From contig JBAZEM010000021.1 in NCBI GenBank assembly GCA_041653875.1, positions 1-49,546 on the forward strand: a stretch of 49,546 nt of DNA. The letters run 5' to 3'. Shown here piece by piece: positions 16,132-24,029 of the stretch (position 1 is the first letter of the stretch; the number at the start of each line of letters is the position of its first letter). The notes below the pieces were generated by a model. It searched no databases. It was not told the DNA's origin and saw only the letters and a program-made list of their open reading frames with translations. Made by a program: the position numbers and the translations under genes. The DNA comes from VSJD01 sp041653875. GTDB lineage: Bacteria; Verrucomicrobiota; Kiritimatiellia; JAAZAB01.

Positions 16132-16527
16132 ATGGGGACAGAGATTCTGTTCAGGGAGGAAAGCTACCGGATAATAGGCGCCTGTTTCGAGGTCTACACG
16201 GAAAAGGGAAACGGGTTTCTGGAGGATGTTTATCAGGAATGTCTTGCCATCGAGTTCGCCGATCAGGGAATCGCGTTCGTTGAGCAATTAAAACTGCAAC
16301 TGAAATACAAGGGACACGCCCTTCGACAAACCTACGCGCCTGATTTTTTGTGTTTTGACGAGATCATCGTTGAAATCAAGGCGGTGAAAAACCTGATAGA
16401 CGAACACCGCGCCCAGATTATCAACTATCTGAAGGCAACCAACAAACAACTGGGTTTATTGGTCAACTTCGGACATTATCCAAAAATAGAGCATGAAAGG
16501 TTTATCAATCAATTTCCCCGTGCTTAA
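16132..16527 (+). CDS. GxxExxR-family PD-(D/E)XK nuclease-like protein, copy 2
   Basis: The predicted protein is identical over all 131 residues to copy 1 at 15591-15986, with the same active-site residues Asp71, Glu81 and Lys83. Both copies are intact and read in the direction of the surrounding operon. The second copy ends 86 bp before mlaD, and its unit supplies the mlaD ribosome binding site. Loss of one copy by recombination between the 541-bp units should be frequent. Confidence 0.85.
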   Translation: MGTEILFREESYRIIGACFEVYTEKGNGFLEDVYQECLAIEFADQGIAFVEQLKLQLKYKGHALRQTYAPDFLCFDEIIVEIKAVKNLIDEHRAQIINYLKATNKQLGLLVNFGHYPKIEHERFINQFPRA

Positions 16528-16537
16528 CAAAAGAATA

Positions 16538-16565
16538 TTTCGCGCCTTTTGCGTGTTTCGTAGTT
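16538..16565. repeat. Right inverted repeat of GxxExxR unit 2
   Basis: Identical to 15997-16024. It pairs with 16104-16131 at 27 of 28 positions. Confidence 0.9.
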
Positions 16566-16613
16566 GAAAAATCTTTGGGTTGCGGTCAAAGGCTGTGTTT
16601 GGAGGAATAATTC

Positions 16614-17381
16614 ATGATGGATAAGACATTCAAGTTTCGCTTTGTCAACGAAATCACCGGCGTTTTTGTGTTGCTCGCGATCGCCGCGCTGATCGCGGGC
16701 ATTTTCCTGGCGGGCCGCGCCCAGGGCCTGTTCGAGCCCAAGTTCCGGCTGCATGCCGTCTTCCAGGCCGAAGAAGGAACCTACGGCCTGAAAAAAGGTT
16801 CGGAGGTTAGAATCCGCGACACCGTGGCCGGCAGTGTCACCCGCATCAACCCCTCCGCGGACGGCACAATCGAGGCCACGTTCGAGTTGAAGGCGAAATT
16901 TCACGGATTTGTGCGCACGAACTCCGTGGCCGTGGTGAAAAAAACGCTGATCGTGGCCGGCGATGCCTACGTGGATATCTCCATCGGCAACCGCCAGTTC
17001 CCGCCGATGCCCGACGGCAGCACGATCGCCTGCACGCCTGACAAGGACATCGCCAAACAAGCCGAGTTGATCTTGGACGAACTCCGCACCAAGCTGTTGC
17101 CGACAATCGACAAAGTGAACGCCGTGCTCGATGAATTACCGGCGCTCACGGTGCAAACCCGCAAAACGCTGCGCGAGGGCGAAGTCCTGTTGCGCGACGA
17201 TGTCCCCGGCCTGTTGATCCAGGCCCAGGACACCCTGCGCTCGTCGCAGATACTGATCGAGGGGCTCCAACAACATTGGCCGTTCCGCAAACACGTCGAA
17301 ACCCCTGAAAACGGCCCATTGATTTCCCCGGCCAACCTGACCCTGGAACCCGCGAAGCAACCGGGAGGTGAATCCAAATGA
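16614..17381 (+). CDS. mlaD: MlaD-type MCE-domain lipid transport protein
   Basis: MlaD is the periplasmic, membrane-anchored MCE ring of the Mla system. The 255-residue protein has a short cytoplasmic start, one membrane helix (about 14-37), then an MCE domain (about 42-125). That domain includes GTYGLKKGSEVRIRDTVAGSV and KKTLIVAGDAYVDISIG. A helical C-terminal segment with a coiled-coil pattern (about 145-225) follows. The strong GGAGG at 16601-16605 lies in the right end of the duplicated nuclease unit, 8 nt before the ATG. The stop overlaps the ATG of the next frame (ATGA at 17378). Confidence 0.88.
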   Translation: MMDKTFKFRFVNEITGVFVLLAIAALIAGIFLAGRAQGLFEPKFRLHAVFQAEEGTYGLKKGSEVRIRDTVAGSVTRINPSADGTIEATFELKAKFHGFVRTNSVAVVKKTLIVAGDAYVDISIGNRQFPPMPDGSTIACTPDKDIAKQAELILDELRTKLLPTIDKVNAVLDELPALTVQTRKTLREGEVLLRDDVPGLLIQAQDTLRSSQILIEGLQQHWPFRKHVETPENGPLISPANLTLEPAKQPGGESK

Positions 17382-17419
17382 AAATAATCCCGTTAACGCT
17401 GGCCAAGGTTTGCATCCCA

Positions 17420-17540
17420 AAAACATCGAACATCGAACATCCAACATCCAACATCGAAGGGGAAGCCGGCATGGACAAGCATGCAGCGATACGTCTTTAC
17501 TTCGATGTTCGGCGTTCGATGTTGGATGTTCGATGTTTGT
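17420..17540. repeat. AACATCN word hairpin inserted in the lipoprotein N-terminus
   Basis: The left arm (17420-17460) has tandem AACATCG/AACATCC units. The right arm (17501-17540) has the complementary GATGTTC/GATGTTG units. Same word family as 8170-8305. It keeps the frame open and lies between the ATG at 17378 and the lipoprotein signal peptide. Confidence 0.8.
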
Positions 17541-17566
17541 TTTCCGATCTTTTCTCCCGATTGAGG

Positions 17567-18505
17567 ATGGCACAGGCTTTGCCGCTGGCAGCCGCCCTGG
17601 TCCTGGCCGGGGCCGGGTGTTCCACAACGAAAATCGTCCGCACCGATCCGGAAATCGAGCGCAACGCCGCCGTGGCGCGCGGCGCTTATGCGGCCGGATC
17701 CGCGGAAAAAGCGGCGACCTATTACCGAAAGGCCCTCCAACGCGCGCGGGTTATGGATTCACCCTCGGAGATTGCCCGCAACGCGTATAACCTGGCCGCC
17801 TGCCTGGCGGCGCTGCGTTCCTATGACGCGGCCCAAGCCTGCTTGGATGAGGCCCGGGTGGAATTTCAACGCGCCGGCATTGTCTGCCGGGAATTGCCCT
17901 TGTTGGATGCCAAAATCGTCCGCGCCCAGGGGCGTTCACAGGAGGCCATAAGCCTGGCCCGCGCGGAATTGAAAATGCCGGGAAGCCTGGACGACGCCAC
18001 ACGGCTCCAATGGCGGCTCCTGCTGGCTGAATCGTTGTGCGACCAGGGCCAGGTCGCCGCCGCGGACACCGAATTGGCCGCCATCGTTCCCAGGCAACTC
18101 GAGGCCAGCGGGGCCGAAATTCAAGCGGAGACGGCGCTGACCCGGGCGCGCATCCAGATGCTGAAACGGAATCCGCCGGCCGCCGCGCTTCAATACGATA
18201 TCGCCGCAGGTTGCTGGCGGGCGGCCGGGTGTTACAACGACATGGCCAACGCGTTGGACCAGGCGGGGCGGGCCTATGAAGGGGCCGGCGACAGCCCCGC
18301 GGCCGCGGATCGTTACTATCGCGCGGCGCGCAATTTCATCGAAAGCGGCCAGTTGGCGAGGGCCAACGATCTTGCAACCCGAGCCCTGCCGCTGGCCGTC
18401 GCCGCTAATCGGACGGACTTGCAAAGACAGGTGGAGCGGCTGAAGAAGGAGATCGAAGCCAGACACCAGACGACGGACGACGGACGACAGCCCGGAAAAG
18501 AATAA
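17567..18505 (+). CDS. Lipoprotein with TPR-like repeats, last gene of the mla-like operon
   Basis: From Met at 17567 the 312-residue protein has a clean lipoprotein signal (MAQALPLAAALVLAGAGC, Cys18), then helical tetratricopeptide-like repeats. Examples are ARGAYAAGSAEKAATYYRKA, RSYDAAQACLDEARVEF and AGDSPAAADRYYRAARNFIE. It is presumably periplasmic and membrane-attached. The frame is open from an upstream ATG at 17378, which has an excellent GGGAGG box and a 4-bp overlap with the mlaD stop. That was probably the original start. A word hairpin (17420-17540) now adds about 63 residues before the signal peptide, which should disable export from that start. Function in lipid transport is inferred from position only. 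Confidence 0.7.
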   Translation: MAQALPLAAALVLAGAGCSTTKIVRTDPEIERNAAVARGAYAAGSAEKAATYYRKALQRARVMDSPSEIARNAYNLAACLAALRSYDAAQACLDEARVEFQRAGIVCRELPLLDAKIVRAQGRSQEAISLARAELKMPGSLDDATRLQWRLLLAESLCDQGQVAAADTELAAIVPRQLEASGAEIQAETALTRARIQMLKRNPPAAALQYDIAAGCWRAAGCYNDMANALDQAGRAYEGAGDSPAAADRYYRAARNFIESGQLARANDLATRALPLAVAANRTDLQRQVERLKKEIEARHQTTDDGRQPGKE

Positions 18506-18517
18506 AGATCGCGGAAT

Positions 18518-18590
18518 TACCCAGAACACACGGAAGATCACTGAAAAAAACGGCTTTTTGCGTGCTTTTTTTCGTGTGTTCCGTGGGTAA
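18518..18590. terminator. Hairpin between convergent genes (TTACCCAGAACACACG type)
   Basis: TTACCCAGAACACACGG at the left faces CGTGTGTTCCGTGGGTAA at the right, with A-runs and T-runs inside the loop region. It lies between the convergent lipoprotein and pseudopilin genes and could end transcription from both sides. Its ACACACGGAA words resemble the arms around the GxxExxR gene. Confidence 0.55.
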
Positions 18591-18594
18591 ATTC

Positions 18595-19305
18595 TTACTT
18601 CCGGTTTTTCGGCGGCGCGATGCGCCGGCCCGCCGGGATCAGGACTTCGGCGCTCCGCCGGCCGGCGGATTCGTCCCCCACCGCAAGCGTCACACGCGCC
18701 GCCTGGGGCAGAAGCGCATTCGTGCCCCCGCCCCACGCATTGGTCCAGCGCTGGCCATCGAAGACTTCCAGCCGAATCGCGCGGACGCTTTCCCAGGTCT
18801 CACGATTGGACGCAACGCCGGCCGGATCGTTTATGCGGAATGCGGACCAGGCGCGGACCAAACCGCCGGCGCCCGCCGTTTTGGAAGCCGCCAGGGCATA
18901 ATCCATTTCCCGCAAGGCATAGGCGCGCGCGTTTGTCCCTTGCGGAGCGGCCGTAAAAAAATGGAGCTTGATTCCACCAGCCGGGGAAGGGCTCAGCACG
19001 AACGACGCATTGGTTATCCCCCAGGGCGCCACGGCGCAGGCCAAATCGAGTGTCAGGGCATCGAGCGCGGACGCCGCCGGATACGCTTGCGCGCGCCAGC
19101 GGTTTTGGGAATCGAGCGCGCGCAACACGCCGGCATAGATCGCGAACACCACGGCGGCCAGCAACACCGCAATCCCCATGGCCACCAAGAGTTCAATCAG
19201 CGTCAGCCCGCCTATTTCACGAGAACGGAGTTCTTGTTCATATGCGGGAATGGGCGATGCTTGATGGTCAATGGTGGATGGAAGCCTCACAGAAACATTC
19301 TTCAT
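18595..19305 (-). CDS. Type II secretion/type IV pilus pseudopilin-like protein (GspJ-like)
   Basis: The prepilin-peptidase motif REIGG|LTLIELLVAMGIAV is present: Gly before the cut and Glu at +5, then a hydrophobic helix. The remaining 190 residues resemble GspJ-type minor pseudopilins. Start choice is uncertain. From ATG 19305 the product is 236 residues with an unusually long leader of about 33 residues, partly encoded by GATGGTC/AATGGTG words. A further ATG at 19323 is possible. No other secretion genes are adjacent. Residues at the end are Arg/Pro-rich. Confidence 0.75.
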   Translation of the reverse strand: MKNVSVRLPSTIDHQASPIPAYEQELRSREIGGLTLIELLVAMGIAVLLAAVVFAIYAGVLRALDSQNRWRAQAYPAASALDALTLDLACAVAPWGITNASFVLSPSPAGGIKLHFFTAAPQGTNARAYALREMDYALAASKTAGAGGLVRAWSAFRINDPAGVASNRETWESVRAIRLEVFDGQRWTNAWGGGTNALLPQAARVTLAVGDESAGRRSAEVLIPAGRRIAPPKNRK

Positions 19306-19339
19306 CTGATCCGCGTTAACCATTTACCATAGCAACAAC

Positions 19340-19525
19340 TCAGGTAGTCAGGAGTCAGAATTCAGGATACAGGATACAGAATAAAATACGTAAGAATCGG
19401 AAGAACGCGACAGACATTCCGCCAAGGCCTTGTGTTTAGCGCCGATTCTCTTCGTATTCGCTTGGCCTATACGGGTTCCTTATTCTGACTACTGACTCCT
19501 GACTCCTGAATTCTGACTCCTGAGC
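19340..19525. repeat. CAGAATT/GACTCCT word hairpin (7-bp unit)
   Basis: The left arm (about 19340-19390) runs CAGGAGTCAGAATTCAGG and on through CAGGATA units. The right arm (19477-19525) runs TTCTGACTACTGACTCC and on. The ATCGGAAGA/TCTTCG segments between them also pair. It sits between the pseudopilin gene and the FHA gene, both on the minus strand. Confidence 0.75.
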
Positions 19526-19586
19526 GGTTACTTACCATAAACCATTATCTCCATCCCGGACCTTCGCGCTTACGCGCGGAACGGGG

Positions 19587-20087
19587 TTACTTGACGATCT
19601 GGATCAGGAAAATCAAGAGACTGACCAGGGCGGCCAGGCCGATGACAACAAACACCACCAACCATAGGGTCCGGTTGTTCTTTTGGCGCGCGCCGAAGGG
19701 CGACACGCTTTCGAAAAAAGCCGGGTTGATCACCGGCCGGGCCATATCCACCACCACCTTCGTCATCGAGACCGCGGACGCTCCGGCGCCCTCCTCGGAA
19801 TCGTCGTTAAACATGAATTCACAAGAGCCGATCTGGATCAGGTTTTTGGGCTTGAGTTCGACTTCGTTCGTAATCCGCTCGAAATTCAGCATGGTGCCAT
19901 TGGTGGAATTGAGGTCATGCAAAATATGGTTTTCGCCCCGCTTGGCCACGTAGCAATGCTGGGACGAGACGGCTTCATCCGTAAGCACCAAATCGTTGAT
20001 CGGATTCCGGCCAATGGTCAAACGATCCTTGTGGATCTCGAATTTCTGGCCCTTGACCGGTCCTGACATGCCCATGAGATAAGCCAC
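19587..20087 (-). CDS. FHA-domain protein with C-terminal membrane anchor
   Basis: Residues about 5-95 form a forkhead-associated domain that binds phosphothreonine: LTIGRNPINDLVL, SSQHCYV and NSTNGTMLN are the diagnostic strings. A basic linker precedes a single membrane helix (about 141-164), so the FHA domain probably sits on the cytoplasmic side, recruiting phosphorylated partners. The start is GTG at 20087, chosen because AGGAGG lies 8 nt upstream. No kinase gene is present here. A second FHA protein occurs at 45602-46003. Confidence 0.88.
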   Translation of the reverse strand: MAYLMGMSGPVKGQKFEIHKDRLTIGRNPINDLVLTDEAVSSQHCYVAKRGENHILHDLNSTNGTMLNFERITNEVELKPKNLIQIGSCEFMFNDDSEEGAGASAVSMTKVVVDMARPVINPAFFESVSPFGARQKNNRTLWLVVFVVIGLAALVSLLIFLIQIVK

Positions 20088-20115
20088 AAATACCGCCTCC
20101 TGGAATTCGATTAAG

Positions 20116-20182
20116 AGCCGGAATTCAGGAGTCAGAATTCAGAATGAAGCCATCTTCTGACTTCTGACTACTGTCTCCTGAG
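20116..20182. repeat. CAGAATT word hairpin upstream of the FHA gene
   Basis: GGAATTCAGGAGTCAGAATT is followed at once by TTCTGACTTCTGACTACTG and CTCCTGAG. A compact stem with a loop of about 10-15 bases. Confidence 0.75.
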
Positions 20183-20300
20183 AACGTGTGAAAAAATTAA
20201 TCCGGACGCCGTGTGAGGGCATACGGCCTGCAATTTCCCCATATTTTTGAGGATTGTTGCAGGCCCGGCGCCCTCACCGGGCGATTTTTTCACACGTTCT
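20181..20300. repeat. Nested inverted-repeat element, 120 bp
   Basis: The ends AGAACGTGTGAAAAAAT (20181-20197) and ATTTTTTCACACGTTCT (20284-20300) are perfect 17-bp complements. Inside, GTGAGGGC (20213-20220) pairs with GCCCTCAC (20270-20277), and GGCCTGCAA (20225-20233) with TTGCAGGCC (20257-20265). The inner GTGAGGGC/CCGGGCCT strings recur at 39380-39490 and 47145-47210. It looks like a non-coding miniature element or a structured RNA. Confidence 0.75.
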
Positions 20301-20382
20301 GACTGCTTACACGGTTAAAATGGCATGTTTTGACGCCCATGTCAATTTCAAATCCGCACAAAATGCGCGGATTCACGGACAG

Positions 20383-21516
20383 CTATGCGGTCAGCACGCG
20401 TTCCACCCGCGACCCAAGCGCGCAGGTGATTTCGTACGGAATGGTTTCCAAACGCGCCGCCAGGGACTCCACGGAATGCGGATCGCCCCGGCGATCGCTG
20501 ACGACACAGATCGGACTGCCCACCACCGCATCCGGCGCATCCGTCAAATCCAGGATAGTCAGATCCATGCTGACCCGGCCGATGACCGGGATCAGCCGAT
20601 TTCCAAAACCGACCTGGCCGGCATTGGACCAGCGGCGGGCATACCCATCGGCGTACCCCAGCGGCAACAGACCGATGCGCGTCTTGCGCCGCGCGGTAAA
20701 TGTGCGGCCATAGCCGCAAGTTTCGCCCGCCGGAATCCATTTTGTCATAATCACCGGCGCTTCAACCCGCAACGACGGGCGCAGACGTTCGGAGCCCCGG
20801 ATATGTTGACCGCTGTAGCCATAGATCGCCAGGCCCGGGCGAACCATGTCAAGGCGCGTATCCGGCAGGTTGAAAATGGCCGCGCTATTGGCCAGATGGC
20901 GGATCGGGATGCGCGCGCCGCGGGCCGCAAGTTTTTCCAGGACATCCAGGAAGATCGCCTGTTGCCGACGGGCAAAATCCGGCACACACTCATCCGCACT
21001 GGCAAAATGGCTGTAAGCGCCCTCCAGTTCCAGGAACGGGCTGGCGCGCAATAACACGGCCAACTCGAGCGCGTCATCGACCAGGCATCCGTTACGGCCC
21101 GTGCCGGTATCCACTTTGAGGTGCACATGGGCGGCCAGCCGCCGTTGCGCGGCGCGCCCGGCCAGCAGACGAATGCCCGCCGCGCTGACGATGGTCGGCC
21201 GGATATCCGCTTCCAACAACGCGTCAATGGCTTCCTCGGCATCGGCGCGGGGTTCATAAAGATCGAGCGGACGCAACAGCAGAATCGGTTCGCGCACCCC
21301 GCGTTTTCTAAGTTCCAGGGCTTCCGCCGGCGTGGCCACGCCCCAGAAAGCCACGCCCATGCCCGCCAGGGCTTCCACCACGCAGGCCGCGCCGTGTCCG
21401 TAGGCGTTGGCCTTGACCACGGCGCATAACGGCGTGCCGCCGGCGGCGGCTTGCACCACTTCAAAATTATGCCGCAAAGCGGCGCGGCTGATGCAGGCTT
21501 TGACAAGATTTGTCAT
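20383..21516 (-). CDS. alr: Alanine racemase
   Basis: Alr makes D-alanine for peptidoglycan, using pyridoxal phosphate. The 377-residue product has VVKANAYGHG near the N-terminus (Lys35 binds the cofactor), the TIM-barrel strands HLKVDTGTGRNG, RPGLAIYG and GYADGYARRW, and the second catalytic base Tyr in CGYGRTF. Length fits the family. The start is ATG 21516, following the GTATGGGN word array with no clear ribosome binding site between. Probably transcribed alone. Confidence 0.95.
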   Translation of the reverse strand: MTNLVKACISRAALRHNFEVVQAAAGGTPLCAVVKANAYGHGAACVVEALAGMGVAFWGVATPAEALELRKRGVREPILLLRPLDLYEPRADAEEAIDALLEADIRPTIVSAAGIRLLAGRAAQRRLAAHVHLKVDTGTGRNGCLVDDALELAVLLRASPFLELEGAYSHFASADECVPDFARRQQAIFLDVLEKLAARGARIPIRHLANSAAIFNLPDTRLDMVRPGLAIYGYSGQHIRGSERLRPSLRVEAPVIMTKWIPAGETCGYGRTFTARRKTRIGLLPLGYADGYARRWSNAGQVGFGNRLIPVIGRVSMDLTILDLTDAPDAVVGSPICVVSDRRGDPHSVESLAARLETIPYEITCALGSRVERVLTA

Positions 21517-21523
21517 GGCATTA

Positions 21524-21640
21524 AGTATGGGAGTATGGGCGTACCGGAGTATGGGAGTATGGGCGTATCGGAGTATGGGAGTATAGATGCGTGAAATAAA
21601 TCCTCACTCCCATACACCCAAACTCCATTACATCCAGACT
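21524..21640. repeat. alr: GTATGGGN word hairpin (8-bp unit) upstream of alr
   Basis: Tandem GTATGGGA/GTATGGGC/GTACCGGA units (about 21524-21585) are followed by the complement ACTCCCATACACCCAAACTCC (21605-21625). The array begins about 8 bp upstream of the alr start codon and occupies its leader. The words recur at 45519-45590. Confidence 0.8.
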
Positions 21641-21643
21641 CTT

Positions 21644-22297
21644 TTATACGCGCTGAATCCAAAGCTTGACGGCGTCAATTGCGCCGATGGACCACCCTTG
21701 CAGAAAGAGCAGGGTATCATAACCGAAGGCCACCAACAAGGCGCCGACCAGCGCGCGCATAAACAAGGCGCTGGAATTGAAAAACAGATAATAAAACGGG
21801 TACAAGGGAACCACGATGGCAAGCAGCCCGTCGAACATATTGTCCCGCAGGGCCAGGCCGATAACGAACAGGTAGGCGGCCGCCATCGCCAGCAGGCCAT
21901 ACCACTTCAGCGTTTCCAGGGGCACACCCGGCCAACCGCCATAGAACCGGATATATGCCAGCCCCCCCGCCAGCGCCAGGAAAAACAACCAGCTCAACCA
22001 AGTTATTAACGCATGCGCTTGACCCCGATGGATATCGCGCGCCAGGTTAGCCGAACGCCGCGCAACCAACGACGGCAAGACCGGCGCATTGCCATTCGAT
22101 GCCGGCGCATTCGCCGGGATCGCCTGCTCGCGCGAGCGCGGCGGCGCGCGCAATTTCAGTTTCAAGCCATCAGGTTTCCGCTCCGGCAGAACCAGGGTCT
22201 GCCCGCACGCCGAACAGGCCAAGGCCGGTTCCTCGACAAACTCCGACACGGTTTGGAGCCGCCCGCAGGCCGGACAAGTTAGTTGGATATCAGCCAT
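21644..22297 (-). CDS. Zinc-ribbon membrane protein, unknown function
   Basis: From the ATG at 22297 the 217-residue protein opens with a two-CxxC zinc ribbon (CPACGRLQTVSEF then CSACGQTLV). A basic, Pro/Ala-rich linker follows, then three or four membrane segments in the last 110 residues (ITWLSWLFFLALAGGLAYI, YGLLAMAAAYLFVIGLAL, FFNSSALFMRALVGALLVAF). Similar zinc-ribbon membrane proteins are common in PVC bacteria; I know of no assigned role. A longer frame upstream only translates the AATGGTT word array and other non-coding DNA. Confidence 0.65.
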   Translation of the reverse strand: MADIQLTCPACGRLQTVSEFVEEPALACSACGQTLVLPERKPDGLKLKLRAPPRSREQAIPANAPASNGNAPVLPSLVARRSANLARDIHRGQAHALITWLSWLFFLALAGGLAYIRFYGGWPGVPLETLKWYGLLAMAAAYLFVIGLALRDNMFDGLLAIVVPLYPFYYLFFNSSALFMRALVGALLVAFGYDTLLFLQGWSIGAIDAVKLWIQRV

Positions 22298-22375
22298 GGG
22301 GCAATGGGGAATGGTTAATGGTTGATGGTAAATGGCAAATGGTTCCCGTCTATGGTGGAAACCATTGACCACTCT
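22295..22375. repeat. AATGGTT word array/hairpin (7-bp unit)
   Basis: CAATGGGGAATGGTTAATGG and further 7-bp units (GATGGTA, AATGGCA) are followed by a short complementary ACCATTGACCA segment. The start codon of the zinc-ribbon gene overlaps the array edge. Same words as 24030-24190 and 26060-26185. Confidence 0.7.
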
Positions 22376-22386
22376 TCCGCTGCCCA

Positions 22387-23757
22387 TCATACGCACGTTG
22401 TTACGCGCGGATCGGCTTTGGCGTTCTCCGGCTTGCGACAGGGGATGGCCAACGTGCCGTTGTAAAACTCGATGACATGTCCTTTTTCCACCATCCAACG
22501 CAGGGCATGCAGAATGGCCGCCACTTCGGGCGTGTCCGGCCCGGCGCTCGGCGCGGCCTCCGGGCGCAGCAACGCCACCAATTCCTGGCGGCTGACCCCC
22601 GGGTGCGCGCACAGGCATTCCAGAATCCGGCGAATGCCATCGGCGGCCCCCGAAGGATCGATGGGATGCGGCACAATCGCCGTGACAAAGGTCGCTTTGC
22701 CGGAGGCCTTAAACGTATGAAGCCCCAAATGCCGGAAAGCCGGCTGGATCGAAACCGCCATTTTCAACGGGAACTGATTTTCATGCGCCCAGGACTCCGC
22801 GACTACGCGGCGCATGCGGGGATCCTCAAGATCCAGGCAAGCCACGCCGGGCGTAACGAACCTACGCCCTTTCCAGATCAAAGCCGGGGCGTAATTTTCC
22901 AGGAAATGGGCCTCCACCTGATTGCGACGCTTGAAGGTCAACGGCTCCGCCGCGCGCAAGGTCCGATAAACGACCTGGCGGCAGGCCGCCGTTTTCCACT
23001 GCTCGATCAAGGCCGGATCCGTTTCGTTGACAATCTGCCGGCGATAGGCGTCCAGCGACATTGAGGCAAACCGCGTACTGTGCAGTTCCAGGACCCGCTC
23101 GTTGAATTCATGATAATTCGGCGGCCCCAGCAGTTCGCCCGAAAGCTTGCAGCGCGCCACGCATATAAACGCGCCTTTGGGCGGCTCGCTTTGCGTCTCC
23201 TCCCGGGCATAAAAGAGATCCATATGCTTGTTCAGCGCATGGGCCACGGCTATGTTGCGATCCAGGAAAACAACCTTGCATTCGGCGCACTGGTAGAGAA
23301 AAACCGATTCCGCGCCGGCGGCGCCGGGAATCACTTCCTGTTTGACGGCATAAAAATCCGGCTTGCTCAGGAAGAGGGTTGCCACTTCAAACAGCGGATA
23401 GGCGCGGCCCGAGCGGGCCAGACGGGCAACCAACGGTTTCAGACCCCGGCGTTCGGGAATGAAGGTCACTTCAATGGGCGGACGACGATCGCTTTCGGGC
23501 GATGACGCCCTTGGCGCCACGCGAACCGGGCGGGACGAATCCAAGCCGTCGCGTCTTTTCCCGCCCGAGTCCGGACCCATGCGCCGCCGATCGGCATATC
23601 CGGATTTATTGTCCGGACGGCGCCGGTCCCCGTCGCGGTCGCGGCCACGGCCGCCGCGACGCTCCTCGAACTGCGTATAGGCGCCCTGATCGGCGGGGCG
23701 GCGCGCCCACTCCGGCACAAAATTCAATTCGATAACCATGTCCCCGGGTGTGCTCAT
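22387..23757 (-). CDS. Large soluble protein with RG-rich linker and C2H2-like zinc motif
   Basis: I do not recognise a named family. The 456-residue product has a short hydrophobic-acidic start, then an Arg/Gly/Asp-rich disordered stretch (about 30-85, with ERRGGRGRDRDGDRRRPD) as in RNA-binding proteins. A folded body follows, containing YQCAECKVVFLDRNIAVAHA and LNKHM: two Cys and two His spaced like a C2H2 finger. The C-terminal 100 residues resemble a winged-helix (GVSRQELVALLRPE, ILHALRWMVEKGHVIEF). RNA or DNA binding is a reasonable guess. The start at 23757 lies 33 bp after tatA and may be translated from the same mRNA. Confidence 0.65.
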   Translation of the reverse strand: MSTPGDMVIELNFVPEWARRPADQGAYTQFEERRGGRGRDRDGDRRRPDNKSGYADRRRMGPDSGGKRRDGLDSSRPVRVAPRASSPESDRRPPIEVTFIPERRGLKPLVARLARSGRAYPLFEVATLFLSKPDFYAVKQEVIPGAAGAESVFLYQCAECKVVFLDRNIAVAHALNKHMDLFYAREETQSEPPKGAFICVARCKLSGELLGPPNYHEFNERVLELHSTRFASMSLDAYRRQIVNETDPALIEQWKTAACRQVVYRTLRAAEPLTFKRRNQVEAHFLENYAPALIWKGRRFVTPGVACLDLEDPRMRRVVAESWAHENQFPLKMAVSIQPAFRHLGLHTFKASGKATFVTAIVPHPIDPSGAADGIRRILECLCAHPGVSRQELVALLRPEAAPSAGPDTPEVAAILHALRWMVEKGHVIEFYNGTLAIPCRKPENAKADPRVTTCV

Positions 23758-23790
23758 GAATCGTGTCCGCCGGGCCAACTGGTCATCGAA

Positions 23791-24021
23791 CTATCCTTTT
23801 CTTTCGTCAGAGGGCGGCGCCGAATGGGACGGAGAAGACGGCAAAGTTTCAGGTTTGGAAGACGGCTGTTGACTATCCGTAAGATCATGCGTTAAGTCCC
23901 TGGCCGCGCGGCGAAATTCTTCCATGGCTTTTCCCAGGGAACGCGCCATGGCCGGCAATCGTTCCGCGCCAAACAGCAACAAGACCACCGCCAAGACCAG
24001 TAGAATTTCGCCCGCCCCCAT
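23791..24021 (-). CDS. tatA: Twin-arginine translocase TatA/TatE-like protein
   Basis: A 76-residue protein with the TatA layout: a short N-terminal membrane helix (GEILLVLAVVLLLFG), the hinge FGAERLPAMARSLGKAMEEFRRA, and a polar tail rich in Ser and Pro. TatA forms the protein-conducting part of the Tat system, which exports folded proteins. The ATG at 24021 has AGGAG 4 nt upstream. No tatC gene is in the window. It lies between pal and the RG-rich unknown protein, all on the minus strand. Confidence 0.88.
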   Translation of the reverse strand: MGAGEILLVLAVVLLLFGAERLPAMARSLGKAMEEFRRAARDLTHDLTDSQQPSSKPETLPSSPSHSAPPSDERKG

Positions 24022-24029
24022 GAAACTCC

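Larger units (their letters stand above)
15530..16611. repeat. 541-bp exact tandem duplication carrying the GxxExxR gene
   Basis: Unit 1 is 15530-16070 and unit 2 is 16071-16611. All positions checked are identical except one C/T difference near the end (GGCTGCGTTT versus GGCTGTGTTT). Each unit contains the inverted repeats, the nuclease gene and, at its right end, GGAGGAATAATT, which is the ribosome binding site of the next gene, mlaD. The near-identity indicates a very recent duplication. Confidence 0.95.

Noticed and set aside
18595..19305. A complete type II secretion operon
   Set aside because: Only one pseudopilin-like gene is present; neighbours are unrelated.
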